Shown: piece by piece, positions 52,920 to 64,000 of the stretch | Position numbering within the stretch: the first letter of the stretch is position 1 | Layout: every line of letters begins with the position of its first letter | NCBI GenBank assembly: GCA_029204225.1 | Contig: CM055099.1 | Span: 69,735,349-69,799,348, forward strand | Direction: 5' to 3' | Length of the DNA stretch: 64,000 nucleotides | From: Diphasiastrum complanatum | Taxonomy: Eukaryota; Streptophyta; Lycopodiopsida; Lycopodiales; Lycopodiaceae | Translations under genes and position numbers: made by a program | The notes under the pieces: generated by a model | The model's database searches: none | What the model was told of the DNA's origin: nothing | Seen by the model: the letters and a program-made list of their open reading frames with translations, nothing else

Positions 52920-53260
52920 AAAGTGCCAGAGGGCTAGTTTAGAATTGAATAATGAAACTTTATTTCATAAATCCATAAATGAGAAGAGTCCAAACTCTTT
53001 TGTCCCCATTCTGCAGTTAATAAATTTCTAATAGTAACATGAATCATCCACCACAACAAACAATTTGTTAAATACTTCCATAAAACAATCCCATGTAGTG
53101 GGTTTCGGTTGCATATCATGCCACCATAATGATGCTTTCCCATAGAAGAATAAAACTATGTTCTCACTTTTTATTTACTCTAAAATTTAACGAAGATTGA
53201 AATAATTAATCCATTTCAATTGTCACCTACCTGACGTTTCTTTTCTTTATTCTCTCCCAA
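52920..53260 (-). pseudogene. Ty3/Gypsy gag fragment
   Basis: The minus strand reads VLFFYGKASLWWHDMQPKPT followed by TWDCFMEVFNKLF, the WW…TW..F…F pattern of the retrotransposon gag core. A stop and loss of similarity follow. It lies between a LARD-like LTR and the left LTR of the Gypsy element at 53360. Confidence 0.6.
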
Positions 53261-54542
53261 ATATGGTTCCTATTGAGATGAGTTTGACTACATTGTACAA
53301 TCCTATGCAATGAAGGAGGAGCTTCCAAGTTTGGAGGCACTTCATGGTGTCCTTATTTTTGTTATGCACTTATATTCCTGCCTTAGTGTGAACACAGGGC
53401 CTATGGTGTTTTGTAAAAATGTAAATAGCAGGTTTCTGGTAACTTCTTGTCCTACTTATATTTGGTATAGGGTATTGGTCTTAATTTAGAAGTTGCTGGA
53501 CTGACCTCCTAAAAAGTAGGAGAGTTGACTGATCAATGGGATACGTGTCATATGCTCATTGGGACACTTGGTCCAATGCATGAGAAACGGGTTGGCGGAC
53601 GGTCTTCCTACTCGCTTGCCAATGTGTCAGGGTACTGCCAAGTGGCAAGTGTCGATTGTGCATAGGGCTCACCATGTGTCGACGTTAGGAAAGGGTCAGG
53701 GTTAAGTGGGTGCTTGAGGATTGTGTATAAGTGAGCTTGGAGAGAGACATTCCTCATCACAATCTATGTAGCAAGTGGTTGGGAGGAGACTTAGCAGCAA
53801 TGCTCTTATGTGTTTATGTGGATAGTTTGCCATGTACTTTGAAGAGAAATCAATAAAACTGTGGATATTTCGGAGCCTACTTTGGTGTGCTTTGAGCTGT
53901 ATTTAGATAGCTTTGTGATATATGGTATAAGAGCAGTTCCTTTCCAAGATTGTGTGGGGATTGGCATTACTTTTGTTTGCCGTTAGGGTTTATTGGATGC
54001 TAGGTGGGTCAGTGCCCTCCTACAGAAGTTTTTCTGAGCATTTTGAGAGCCCTAAAGTTTACAGATTGTAGCCCTATGGTGGATTGCTGGTCCTTGGGCA
54101 GCCTTTGAGCATCTACTGTTGTTTAGCCTGTTTTTTCTCTTTGCTTTTGTAAAAATCAGTCTTCCTTAGTTTTGTGAAAGTGTTTGTAACTTTTTCAATT
54201 CCTAGTATTTTTTGAATCTGATAGTTGCTATAGTCTTCTGGTGGTAGGTCGCTGGTGGGGTAGTGCCTATCAGATTCCTATTCTGTTATTTTCTCTTGTT
54301 TTCGAAGATTGTCAATTTCAAATCCTTGTTTGCTATTTTTTCAAGAAAAAAAGTTTGTGGATTGCCAGATTTCGGCTGTAAAGGATCTCTTCTATCCAGT
54401 TCTTTTAGGAATTCAGGGTAGTCCCTTTGTGTAGCTTGTTTGGGGTGAGAAAAGCCTATTTGTGCTTTGTTTCAAGTGCTTTAGTTGCTAGTTTTTTACA
54501 TAATTTCGCAAGTTGTTGTATGTTTCCTGGCTAGTTTTTGCT

Positions 54543-55135
54543 ATGGCATCTTCTAGTGATACTACACATGATTCTCAGAGGATTGATGCACTGTCTATCA
54601 AAGTTGATGGCATGGAGCAGATGCTAAAGCATATCTTAGAACAATTGAAGCCTGGCCATGCACTTGAAAGAGTTAGTGCAACAAGGAATTTGGGTGGTGA
54701 GTCTGGTTCAACTGAAAGAGATGCAGATCTTGGTAAGAAGCACAAGCTGACGTCCATTAAGGACTTGAAACCTCCAAAATTTACAGGTGCAGTAGCGGTA
54801 AGAACCACGAATGCGGTGGAAAATTGGCTATAGAATTGGGAAAAGGCCTTCGGAATGTGTGGAATTACCGATGAGTCAGGTATGATTGCTGAAGCTATCG
54901 GTTACAGGAATTGGCACAACGATGGGAGAGAAAGGTTGAAAAAAATGACCTTGTACCGGATTTTTGGGAGGCATTTCGACAAATGTTTGTGCAGCCTCTA
55001 GATGAAAAGAATCGAGCCATGCAACAATAGACATGCATCAAGCAAGGCAATTGGTCGGTTCAAGAATATGATGATCGGTATAGAGAGGCGTTGTTGAGGA
55101 TTCTTGAGGATGTGCCTATGAATTTACAAGTCTAA
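54543..55135 (+). pseudogene. Gypsy gag within 53360-57680
   Basis: ATG at 54543 opens ASSSDTTHDSQRIDALSIKV, then a coiled-coil-like stretch and SIKDLKPPKFTGAVAVRTTN. A stop follows WL at 54831; a readable continuation (WEKAFGMCGIT) follows in the next frame. This is the N-terminal part of a Gypsy gag with a frameshift. Zinc knuckle and protease are not seen. Confidence 0.7.
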
Positions 55136-55159
55136 CGTGTTCACACTAAGGCAAAAATA

Positions 55160-55480
55160 TAAGTACATAACATTCAAGTAGACAACACAGTCTGAAGATG
55201 GGTCACATGTTTGGCCTCACCTGCACTATAAGTCAAAATATCATCAATAAAGTTTACAACAAACTTGTTCTTTTGAGTTAAATCTGTCAATGGTGCTACA
55301 ATACGGGAGTAATTCTTAACATATTTTCTACAAAACACCGCCAATCCTAAAAAAGACTTCAATGCTAATCAACTGGCACAGGCCACACAACGATGACAAC
55401 AACCTTTTTAGGATCCGGTCTTACTCCATCAACAGTCACAATATGACTTAGATACTCAACAAGCTTTGATCAGTTAAAAC
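55160..55480 (-). pseudogene. Inverted Gypsy RT fragment
   Basis: The minus strand encodes KSFLGLAVFCRKYVKNYSRI with VAPLTDLTQKN, the end of a Gypsy RT. It is followed by KFVVNFIDDILTYS with HVTHLQTVLST, the RT active-site region that should come before it. The segment is thus inverted and internally out of order relative to the surrounding plus-strand element. Confidence 0.85.
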
Positions 55481-55559
55481 AACCTATCATTGAGTGCATC
55501 ATTCTAAAAATTGTTGACCCTCTAAAATCCTATATCCTTGATACAAATGCGAGTGACAT

Positions 55560-55880
55560 TGGGCAATGTTGATGCAGGAGGGAAGGCCTCTAGCCTTCGA
55601 GAGCAAGAAGCTCACCTCGGCACAATGGAATTACCCAACTACGAGGAAGAGTTGTTTGCCATAATCCATGCGTCAAAGGTATGGAGGCATTATTTGTACG
55701 GATCTGAGTTTTATGTGTACACTGATCATGATACCTTGAGGTATTTCTGCAAACAATTCGATCTCAGAGGCCGACAGGCGAGATGGTCTGAACTTATGCA
55801 AGAATTTCAAATGGAAATTCGGTACAAGAAAGGGACAAAAAATAGAGTGGCTGATGCATTGTCTCGGATAGTGTATCAAA
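55560..55880 (+). pseudogene. Gypsy RNase H
   Basis: The frame includes LPNYEEELFAIIHASKVWRH and LYGSEFYVYTDHDTLRYF, then FQMEIRYKKGTKNRVADALS, the standard end of Gypsy RNase H (TDH..L, NxVADALSR). The N-terminal DAS motif is present in a different frame (LDTNASDIG at 55540). Confidence 0.88.
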
Positions 55881-55984
55881 TGTTGAAAGGATTAAAGTTC
55901 CTGGATCGTTACACCCTTTGCCTATTCTAGAGGGAAGATGGAAGAGTGTATTGATGGACTTTATTACACACGCCTCGTACACGG

Positions 55985-56854
55985 CTTCAATATGATACCA
56001 TAATGGTTGTAGTTGACAGACTCACAAAAATGGCTCATTTCATTCCAACCCATATTAAGATTGATGCACCTGGGGTAGCTGAGCTATTTATATAACATGT
56101 ATTTAGACTTCATGAGTTACCATCATCCATAGTGTCTGATAGAGATCCATGCTTCACGGGTCATTTTTAGACTGCCGTAATGGATAAGCTTGAGGTGCAA
56201 TTGAGAATGAGTAGTACTGATCACCCTGAAATGGATGGTGAAACTGAGAGAGTTAACCAAACCATGGAGGACATGCTTAGAGTGTACGTAAGTGTTAAGC
56301 AAACGCAACTGGAGAAATATTTGCCATTGTTGGAGTTTGCTTATAATGATAAAAAGAATGCTTCAACTAAGATGAGTCCTTCGAATTGAATTATGAGTTT
56401 AGGCCAGCTAGTCCAATTATGGTAGGGATACCTCATAGAGTGCCTAGTGTTGTTGGCTTTCTAACTCATATGGTACAGATGCCTGAGTTAGCTAAAAAAA
56501 ATGTGAAATAGCCGATGGATCGTGCAAAGACATTTGCTGATTGGGATCGCACACCAAAGAGTTCGAGGAAGGAGACATGGTGTTTCTCCTGATTCCAAAG
56601 GACTCAACTTCTCTTAAGACAGTGAAGTGTTACAAGTTATCTTTGCGTTATTGTGGACCCTAGAAAATTATTTGAAAGCTTAATGATGTTGCTTATAAAC
56701 TAGTGTTGCCTCAGGATTGTAAAGTTCATCCTGTTTTTCATGTTTCACGCTTAAAGAGGGTTTTACATGAGGATGATAACTTGCTAACAAATGGACTTGT
56801 ATTTTGTTTCAAGAGCATGGAGAGGTGATGCACAGACCTGACAAAGTATTGGAC

Positions 56855-56945
<91 letters not shown>

Positions 56946-57015
56946 GGCTTAGAAACTGTCTGATCCGTGAGTACTTGGTTGCGTGGCATAGTAGACCTCT
57001 CACTGATGCTACCTA
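55985..57015 (+). pseudogene. Gypsy integrase with chromodomain-like tail
   Basis: [20 protein letters not shown] and LPSSIVSDRDPCF carry integrase core residues; STDHPEMDGETERVNQTMED follows, then LLEFAYNDKKNAS. After frameshifts, an SH3-like region with LPQDCKVHPVFHVSRLKR-like text leads to PDKVLDRR at about 56835 and RRLRNCLIREYLVAWHSRPL at about 56945, matching the linker and chromodomain-like tail of plant Gypsy elements. A GA microsatellite splits the tail. The element is inactive because of several stops. Confidence 0.82.
56857..56944 (+). repeat. (GA)44 microsatellite inside integrase tail
   Basis: 88 bp of uninterrupted GA repeats between the codons for VLDRR and RRLRNC of the chromodomain-like tail. 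The frame stays open across it and reads as Arg-Glu repeats. Confidence 0.97.
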
Positions 57016-57680
57016 GGAGACCGCGCACGCTTTGCATGCATAGTATTCTTCTTTTACCATCGTGGATGATGTTCTTTGAGGAGAGAAGGAATGTTATGTA
57101 CTTATATTCCTGCCTCAGTGTGAATACGTCAAACTTGTAAATTTGTAAATATTAATGGCTCACACCAGCCTGTGGTGTTTTGTAAAAATGTAAATAGCAG
57201 ATTTCTGGTAACTTGTTGTCTTGCTTATATTTGGTATAGGGTACTGGGTCTTGACGCTGCTGGACTGACTTCCTAAAAAGTAGGAGACTTGACTTGTCAA
57301 AGGGACACATGCCATATGCTCATTGGGACACTTGGTCCAGTGCATGAGTGACACGGGTCGGACGGTCCTCTTACTCGCTTGCCAATGTGTCAGGATATTG
57401 CCAAGTGGCAAGTGTCGATTGTGCATGGGGTTTGCCATGTGTTGACGTTAGGAAAGGGTCAAGGTTAAGTGTGTGCTTGAGGATTGTGTATAAGGGAGCC
57501 TAGAGAGAGACATTTCTCATCATAATCTATGCAGCAAGTGGCTGGGAGGAGACTTAGCAACAGTGCTCTTATGTGTTTATGTGGATAGTTTGCCATGTAC
57601 TTTGAAGAGAAATCAATAAAGTGGATATTTCGGAGCCTACTTTGGTGTGCTTTGACCTGTATTCAGATAGCTTTGTGATA

Positions 57681-58150
57681 ATTTCTGAAGAATGTAGGCA
57701 AGAGAATAAGCTCTTAAGATTCAACATGCTTTTATTGAAGGATGGTGGAGAGGACAAAGCTTTATTCACCAAGGACAAGCCCAAGAGGAGAAAAAAAGAC
57801 AACAAGAACATTTTAAGAAGGAAAAGGAGAAAGACAAAGCCAAGGATGGAGATGAAAACCATTCATCTCAAGCTTCAACATCTAATGGGAAGAAGAAGAA
57901 GATCAAGTGCTTTTTTTGTGGCAAGAAAGCCAACTATGCTTCTAATTGCTTCAAAAAGAAGAATCAATTTAAGCAAGCTAACCTCACTAATGAAAAAGAG
58001 AGTGATGCTATTGAGAGTGATAGGGAGGACTCGCTTATGATGTCTAGTTTTTCTTTCTCTTTTTTCAAGAATGATGAATTGTGGTGGATTGATAGTGGGG
58101 TTAGTTTCTATATTCCCTTGACCTATGTCATAAAAACTTCCATTTGCTAA
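57681..58150 (+). pseudogene. Copia gag-protease fragment
   Basis: A Lys-rich gag tail is followed by KIKCFFCGKKANYASNCFKK near 57905, a CCHC knuckle whose His is replaced by Asn, then a Glu/Asp-rich linker and DELWWIDSGV near 58075, the protease active site with the usual ATSH changed. It resembles the Copia at 4724 (CFFCGKKGHFASEC…WWIDSGATSH). Frameshifts and a stop end it near 58148. Confidence 0.82.
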
Positions 58151-59050
58151 TATGTTATCTGTTTTTCGACCAGTCCAACAGATCTACTACTGCTAAGCAT
58201 GTGATGGGCAAGTAAAAAGGAAGAACCAATTCTGTTGTAGTATAACAAGGTGAGAAATCAATCCAACGGGGATGAAGGTGATGTAAAGGTCGTAAAATAT
58301 GTCTCTACGATCGGTGAAACAACAATTTGTCAAGCTGCCTCTTCCAAAGTCTAAACTACATCGATCGGAGAAGCCAAGTTTTCATAGCTTCAGAAACTCA
58401 GATGAGGCAATTTCATAATTAAGTGTTATCATGTATAATTATTTGAAATTGCTACTTATATAGAAAATTGAAGAGATGGGTGCCCCAATTCCATTGGCTA
58501 ATTCCTACCTCCATAACTATTCAAATTTAAAAAAGAGTGGGAACCTATTCAATAATTGGAGGGAACCAATTTAAAATTGAAATTTGGTGGGAACCCCTTT
58601 TATTCACTAATTTGACATTTAGGGCTACGACATTAAAAGTCTCGCAAAAAGGCCTAGAGTCCTTTTATTAACTTTCTAATTAATCAAATAACTATGTAAT
58701 CATCGGGTTGGACTTACACACGTAGGGTGCCAAATCCCTCTCACTTATTAACTAGGGTTAGGGTTGCCTCGGAATCCGCAAACCCTCCAACAATATCCCC
58801 CACCAAAACTGGTGGCGGTACCTATCGTACTATATCAACAAGGTGAATACAAATTTTGTAGTAAATAATGTCGAACCCCAAGAGGATAGCGTTTGAAAGT
58901 TATGTATTTCGTACAATTACGACATTTTGCGAGTGAAGTAGATTCAAGAGTTATTCTGGTTGTCAACAGACATTATAAAGTAACCAATATTACTTGTGTT
59001 GGGGGTGTGTAGTGTTAATAATTCTAGAACAACAGTCTTGTCTCTATCAA
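58151..59050. other. CNX1 intron 3 sequence without recognised gene
   Basis: No domain is readable. A short inverted repeat, CCACCAAAACTGGTGG, sits at 58801-58816. It may belong to the flanking Copia remnants. Confidence 0.4.
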
Positions 59051-59815
59051 ATCGAATGAAATGTGTTCTACAGGTGAGATGTTATCAGAGTAGTACAAAA
59101 GTATTACACTCCGGCTGATTAAGTTATTAGCAGAGATTCGAGCATCATGTCTGCTCCCATCACCTAGAATCAGTGCTCTGTTATTTTCGAGTTCTCTGAA
59201 GTCGATTAAGATTTTCTTGTTGCAGGTGATGTGTGATGTTGCTCCTGAATCAATGACTACATCGTAGTCTTGTTCAGTTTCATCTTGAAGGCGCTCTCGT
59301 TAAAGCGCAGCCATATCCAATTGCCCTTGGAGCAGCAACACCTGTTGTTTGGCATCTTGGATGACTTTGTCCACTTGATCTTGCGTTGTTGTCAATGTAT
59401 TTTGAAGAGTCACCACATAGCCTTCTAGAGCGTCGGCTGTTTGTTGGACTCTCTTCATCTCGGCCTCGAACTTTTACTCATGTTGTTTGGCGACCTTGAG
59501 CTTCCGATTCAGCTGTATCACTTTCTAGTTGAACAAGGTATTCTCTGATCCCAATTCTGAGATGCGCTTTCTTCTCATCTAGCATGGTCTAGATCACTCG
59601 TGCAAGGTTAGTAACTAAATCCATAGCATCACTAGAATCCACAGTTAGTGCGGTAGCAATAGCAGGAGGAGGGAAGCTTGACTTGGTTGCTTGAGGTTTC
59701 GGCTGTGTATCTTCTTCCTCGAATACATCCTCATATTCATAAGCATATAGTATGGTAGCGTCGAACTGCTTTGGTTCTAAACTAGTTAAATCTTTCACAA
59801 AGTTTCCCATTCTGT
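59051..59815 (-). pseudogene. Copia protease with coiled-coil gag tail
   Basis: The minus strand reads MGNFVKDLTSLEPKQFDATI (59810 down), a Ser/Pro-rich part, then LDEKKAHLRIGIREYLVQ, and, after a frame change, KRVQQTADALEGYVVTLQNT with VDKVIQDAKQQVLLLQGQLD. These look like a long coiled coil. It is followed by YDVVIDSGATSHITCNKKIL, a Copia protease active site, and LILGDGSRHDARISANNL. Internal stops are present. It abuts the Gypsy RT fragment at about 59815. Confidence 0.72.
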
Positions 59816-62783
59816 TGCAAAAGTTGTTTTATGGCGATCCGCATGTGCGATTTTAACTTGGTTGTAACCACTAAATTCATCCAAAAAACTGTATGTCTCC
59901 GCTCCAGCAAATCGGTCCAATATGCTTTCAATAATGTGTAACGGAAAGTGATCGTTTCATGTCGCTTTGTTCAAAGCCTTGAGATTCACACAAATTTGCA
60001 TCTTCTCATTCTTCTTAGGAACGACAACAATTGGAGAAATCCATTCCATATGTTCGATTTCGTAAATAAAGTCGGCTTCAAGTAATCTTTGTAGCTCTTT
60101 CTTTATAAGATCCGTAACATTCGAATTACAACGATAAAATTTTGTGACCTTTAGAACTGCATCAGGCATCAAGGGTATCGTATGCTCAATAACCGAGGTA
60201 AGAATTCCTTTGAGATCCTTGTATGTCCAAGCAAAACAATCTTAGTACTTAATCAATAATTTTCTCAATGCTTGAAATTGTTCGATGTTTCTGATGCTTG
60301 CTCTTCTGGTTCGACGAGCCTTTGGTAACATAATCACAACATTATCCAAAATATAGCATTTGAAATGCTCGGGCATATCATGCTGGACTTCTTCTGATTG
60401 TTCTTTTTTATAAGGGGGTTGATCTTTGATCTCCGTTTAGCTTTCTTGGCAGGAATCGATCATGGAGGTGATAACTTTCTAAAAGATGTGCTTGTCTCTG
60501 AAGGTGATGACTTCTTTGATGGTGATTTCTTGTGAAAAGTCCGACTTGAAGAATCATCCTTGAATTCCTTTATCCAATAAAGGTGATACATTCTTAAAAT
60601 CAACTTTTCGAGAGGATTTTTTCCATTTTAGGACCGTATTATAATGTTGCTTAGCTTGTTTCTTTGTCATTGGTCCTGAAGCTTTTCCTTCCTTTAATAT
60701 AACTACTCTTGGTAGTTTTATTGTCGGTTCATCTGGAATATCTCGAACTCCAAATCTTGTAGGATCCATGTGATTGAGAATCTGCTCATTCGTAAGTTCT
60801 ACACCTCCATCATAAGTCAAGGCATGACTAACATGTATTAGATCATCTCCAATCGGATCTGGAATTGGATCAGTTGATAAGTTCATCATATTCAATGGAA
60901 AAGTGATCGGTGTATCCAAAGTTCGATCGAGTAGGAAAATTTCGCTCAATTCGGATTGATTATCTCGTTGACACATATAGCCTAATGTACAATCCACTGT
61001 TGCAAGAGCTTGATTCCAATTGACGGTGTCGGTTTGAGAGTCATAGTGGACTCCCAGAGTCTTCACTTGTCGATCATAGGTATGATCCATTGTTAATAAA
61101 TCATCATCCTCTCTTTGGACTATTGGCTTGATAGTCCAAGTGACTGGATCTACTTTGACCGCACGCTCACAATTCTCAAAAGTAATTTTGTCGGTGCCCC
61201 AGTTATGAATTACTTGCGCAACTCATAACCATGGACGTCCTAATAAAACTTGATATACATTTGGCGCGTCAAGTAAGTCCATTACTACAAAAGTAATGAC
61301 AAACTACACTCGGCCAACTATTTTGGCAGGTATGTTTTTAACCATTCCTCTAGGGCGGCGGACTATCATTTGATCAGCTAGCTTGATGGCAGAAGTGGCA
61401 GGGTTCAGCTTGGTAAGTCCTCATTTTGCGCATAGCTAGGTTGAAATCAGGTTAACTCTCGAACCTCCATCAATCACAACTGCTTCTTTACCAAAATGTC
61501 TATATTGTATCAGTAGGGTGATGTTTTTCTGCTCACTTCCCAAGCTGTTCCCACATTGAGTACTTCATTCATTTCTTCAAACCCGGCACAAAAAGTGGCT
61601 TCTGACGGACTTGTGGTTCCATTTGAGTCAATCTTTCTGCTAATACTTTTTTTGCTTTAGGCTTTAGATTCCGTCATCTTGAAGGGTTCTTCATGATGGT
61701 GCAACTGTGTATTGACATCTATTCTTGGATCTACTTGTGGCATAGATGGAGAATGGACTTCGACTGCTGCTTTAGCGGCTTCTTGGGCTTCTTCTTCTTG
61801 CAATTGTTTAATCCACTACATCATATTTTGATATCTTTTCTTTTCTGCTTTGAGATTCGGATACACCCTTGATGCAGTAGGTATATCTGTAGTTGGTGCA
61901 GATTCAGTAGATACTGGATTAACTAGAACTTTTTTTTGTTTATGAGCTCTGGTAACAATTGTCAAAAGTACAGTTGGTTCAGGTTGAACTACTGGCCTTT
62001 TCTTGATTGCAATCATATTCACTGGAGTAGTAATCGGTGGTGGTTTGAGTCTTGTAGGACATTCTTTATGATAGTGTCCATAGCCACATTCTCTACAAAA
62101 TGGTATAAACTTCTCTTTGTTTGGACATTCAACAATTCTGTGATTTTCTCCGCATGCAAAACATCCAAGTTGTAGTCTGGTCCATTGTCTAGTTGCTTGT
62201 TGTTGCGCAGCGTCATAGATAGCATACTGCTCTGAAAGACGACTCTCGTGATCATTGCTATAGTTCCATTGCTCATTATCATGATAAAGTTTTGTTCCAT
62301 TAGATTAGCAGGAGGAGCGGCATTTCAGCTCGCGTCTAATCCGTGTAAGTAGATCTGTTAAAAATCACATAATCAAAGCATCGCCATTGATTAGATCGGG
62401 ATCACACTCAGATCTGAGGTGTTTAACCCGTTCAATATAATCTTGTGTTGCCTCTCTCTTTCCCATTTTAATTTTAGTAAAAAGAGATATTCCATAAATT
62501 TTCTGGGCTTAAATCTTATGATGAGAGTAGCTTTAACCACTTCCCAATCCGTGTGTTCTGTTTCTTCTTGGTTATAAAACCAATCATGAGTAGCTCCAGT
62601 TAAGGCCATAGGGAATAACTGAAGTTTATCTTGTGGAAAGACTTCGCCATAAACCCTACATGATTCATAAAAGATCTAGAGAAATCTGATGAGATCAAAT
62701 AACCCATTGTATTTTGGTATATCTAAACAAGGAGACCTTCTAACAACAATTGGTGGTGGGTTCATTGGTCCTCCTTCAGCCAT
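59816..62783 (-). pseudogene. Ty3/Gypsy gag-protease-RT remnant
   Basis: The minus strand starts with ATG at 62783 (MAEGGPMNPPPIVVRRSPC). Next come a gag core (LQLFPMALTGATHDWFYNQE then WEVVKATLIIRF) and two CCHC knuckles, CFACGENHRIVEC and CRECGYGHYHKEC (about 62060-62165). A protease-like region follows with VLLGRPWL near 61230. A 178-codon open spacer follows (61090-60554). The RT start is DAVLKVTKFYRCNSNVTDLI and ISPIVVVPKKNEK with ICVNLKALNKAT (60170-59957), then GYNQVKIAHADRHKTTFATE, ending at about 59816. Stops interrupt it. The RT text closely matches the plus-strand remnant at 1741-2140. Confidence 0.88.
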
Positions 62784-64000
62784 AATTCCAAATTATGTCA
62801 ATCAGATAATGAGATTGGATCTAGATTTTTCAAACAAAAATCCTATCTTAGATTAGATCAGATCTGTAAAATCTCTAGCACTTGAAAATAATCAAATTTT
62901 TGATTTTCGGAAAATAGATCTTGATCAAGCGATCGCCACTAAAATGAAGATTTTTTCAAGATCACTATCAAATTATAACAGAATGCCTCAAAAATTTGAC
63001 AGAGGCTAGATCTGGTAGATCAGAACCTAGAAATAGTAAAGGCGAAGGTTGACTGGACGAGGGTTGACTCGGCGAAGGTTCTTCACTATTATTTTTGGTA
63101 ATAAATCATTGATCTGGATATTTTTATGACAAATCTGATAAAATTAACCTTCACCGACCGTACAATGGATACTTTTGACATAGATAAATATGTGGTAGAA
63201 CTCTTTGTGACAAAAATTGGGGTTTTTGCAGCTTGGCGAGAGTAAAAATTGACTTTTCAAAAGATTTCAATGGATCTAATATTCGTCGAACTCACAAATG
63301 ATGATTTACTATAAATAGAGTCCTCAAAGAAGTTAGCGAAGGTTTCGACAAAGGTTGCAAGAGTAATACTGTTATTTTTGCAAAAAAGAACCTTTTTTTG
63401 ACAAAAATAGATCAATATGACAATTGGCCTAAGCTTGATGTTCGCCCAACTCACTGATTATCAAAAATAGTAAGTAGGACTGACACAGACTTTGGTGAAG
63501 GTTCTTCTCAGAAAATTGATATTTTTGCAAAAAAAGTGTTAAACTTTTTCACAAAAGGTTACCAACAACTAGATGAACAGTTACTTTGGCCTTCTATTTT
63601 TGGTATTAACCTTCGCCGACCTGGCAGTAGATAGATTTGAATCAAATCTATGCACAATGAATCAAACGAAGATTCTTTCTGTATTTTTAGGGCTGATGGT
63701 CTTTTGGTGTTTTTTGATGGTTTTTTTGATGTTTTTGCAAATATGCTGGGAATTAACCTTCGTCCTTCAATGAAGGTTCTCTGAGTGAAACCAAAGGTGT
63801 TTGTTCCTGTAAGAGGGTAAAAAGTTATCAGTTATGATGACGATTTTGCCTCCTTTTTACTCAAATCTAGCATAAATGACCGATTTTGTTGTTTTTTTTT
63901 ATTTCTTAGATCCAAATGGATCTAAGAATTGTGATCTGAATAGCTTCCTCTACTCAACAATCAGATTAGATTTCAAACAAGAAGATCCACTCAAATCAAG
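62784..64000 (-). mobile_element. Leader/LTR-like region of the Gypsy remnant
   Basis: Non-coding on both strands. The words GGCGAAGGTT and AACCTTCGCCGA, with close variants, recur about ten times between 63040 and 63780 in both orientations. No primer site or LTR end is certain. The region continues beyond the window. Confidence 0.4.

Larger units (their letters stand above)
53360..57680 (+). mobile_element. Gypsy element with two LTRs and a scrambled interior
   Basis: The LTRs are 53360-53920 and 57092-57680; both start TGTTATG[CT]ACTTATATTCC and end CTTTGTGATA. They share blocks such as GGGACACTTGGTCCA and CGGAGCCTACTTTGGTGTGC. The flanks ATTTT (53355-53359) and ATTTC (57681-57685) look like a target-site duplication with one change. 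The primer site TGGTATAAGAGC is at 53923-53934 and a purine tract precedes 57092. At 4.3 kb it is shorter than a full Gypsy element: gag and RNase H-integrase are present, but RT is reduced to an inverted fragment. The right LTR has about 30 extra bases after position 57125. Confidence 0.88.

Noticed and set aside
54513-54542. Gag start upstream of ATG 54543
   Set aside because: The ten extra codons are hydrophobic and unlike gag; the MASSS start is typical.

Overview
This window looks like nuclear DNA of a land plant with a very large, retrotransposon-filled genome. Very long introns packed with LTR retrotransposons and LINEs suggest a gymnosperm or a similar large-genome lineage, but the sequence alone does not settle the species. 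I see no bacterial operons, CRISPR arrays, rRNA or tRNA genes. All calls come from reading the sequence by eye and checking splice phases by hand.

Two host genes can be supported, both on the + strand. (1) A plant cysteine oxidase (PCO, the AtPCO4/5-like type) has five exons between 9723 and 16420. All four introns have GT..AG borders, the phases agree, and the predicted enzyme of about 253 aa keeps the metal-binding His residues. (2) The 5' part of CNX1, the plant molybdenum cofactor enzyme with a MoeA-like N-terminal domain, has exons at 32873-33082, 46704-46827 and 49268-49395. Intron 1 is 13.6 kb, and intron 3 runs beyond the right end of the window (more than 14.6 kb). The two genes have no evident functional link.

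Layout: 1-7.7 kb holds a patchwork of Copia and Gypsy remnants, including a 666-codon Copia gag-protease-integrase ORF. 8.8-9.05 kb is a GC-rich stretch ahead of PCO, and 9.7-16.4 kb is PCO. 17-20.3 kb is anonymous. 20.3-25 kb holds two minus-strand LTR element remnants. 25.0-31.6 kb is a complete 6.6-kb LTR element with a perfect target-site duplication, 475/477-bp LTRs, a primer-binding site and a polypurine tract, but no recognisable gag or pol, so it is LARD-like. 32.9-64 kb is CNX1 and its introns. The introns contain Copia, Gypsy and LINE fragments, a second copy of the LARD-like family (about 50-52.8 kb), a complete-ended but scrambled Gypsy element (53360-57680) with a GA microsatellite inside its chromodomain-like tail, and a minus-strand Gypsy gag-protease-RT remnant at the right edge.

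The most interesting material is the LARD-like family, whose divergent LTRs share a U5-like motif and a Met-tRNA-type primer site at several loci. Next are an unusual LINE with a Cys/His C-terminal domain, the in-frame GA expansion, and the extreme intron growth of CNX1. I did not find a clearly new host-encoded biological system.
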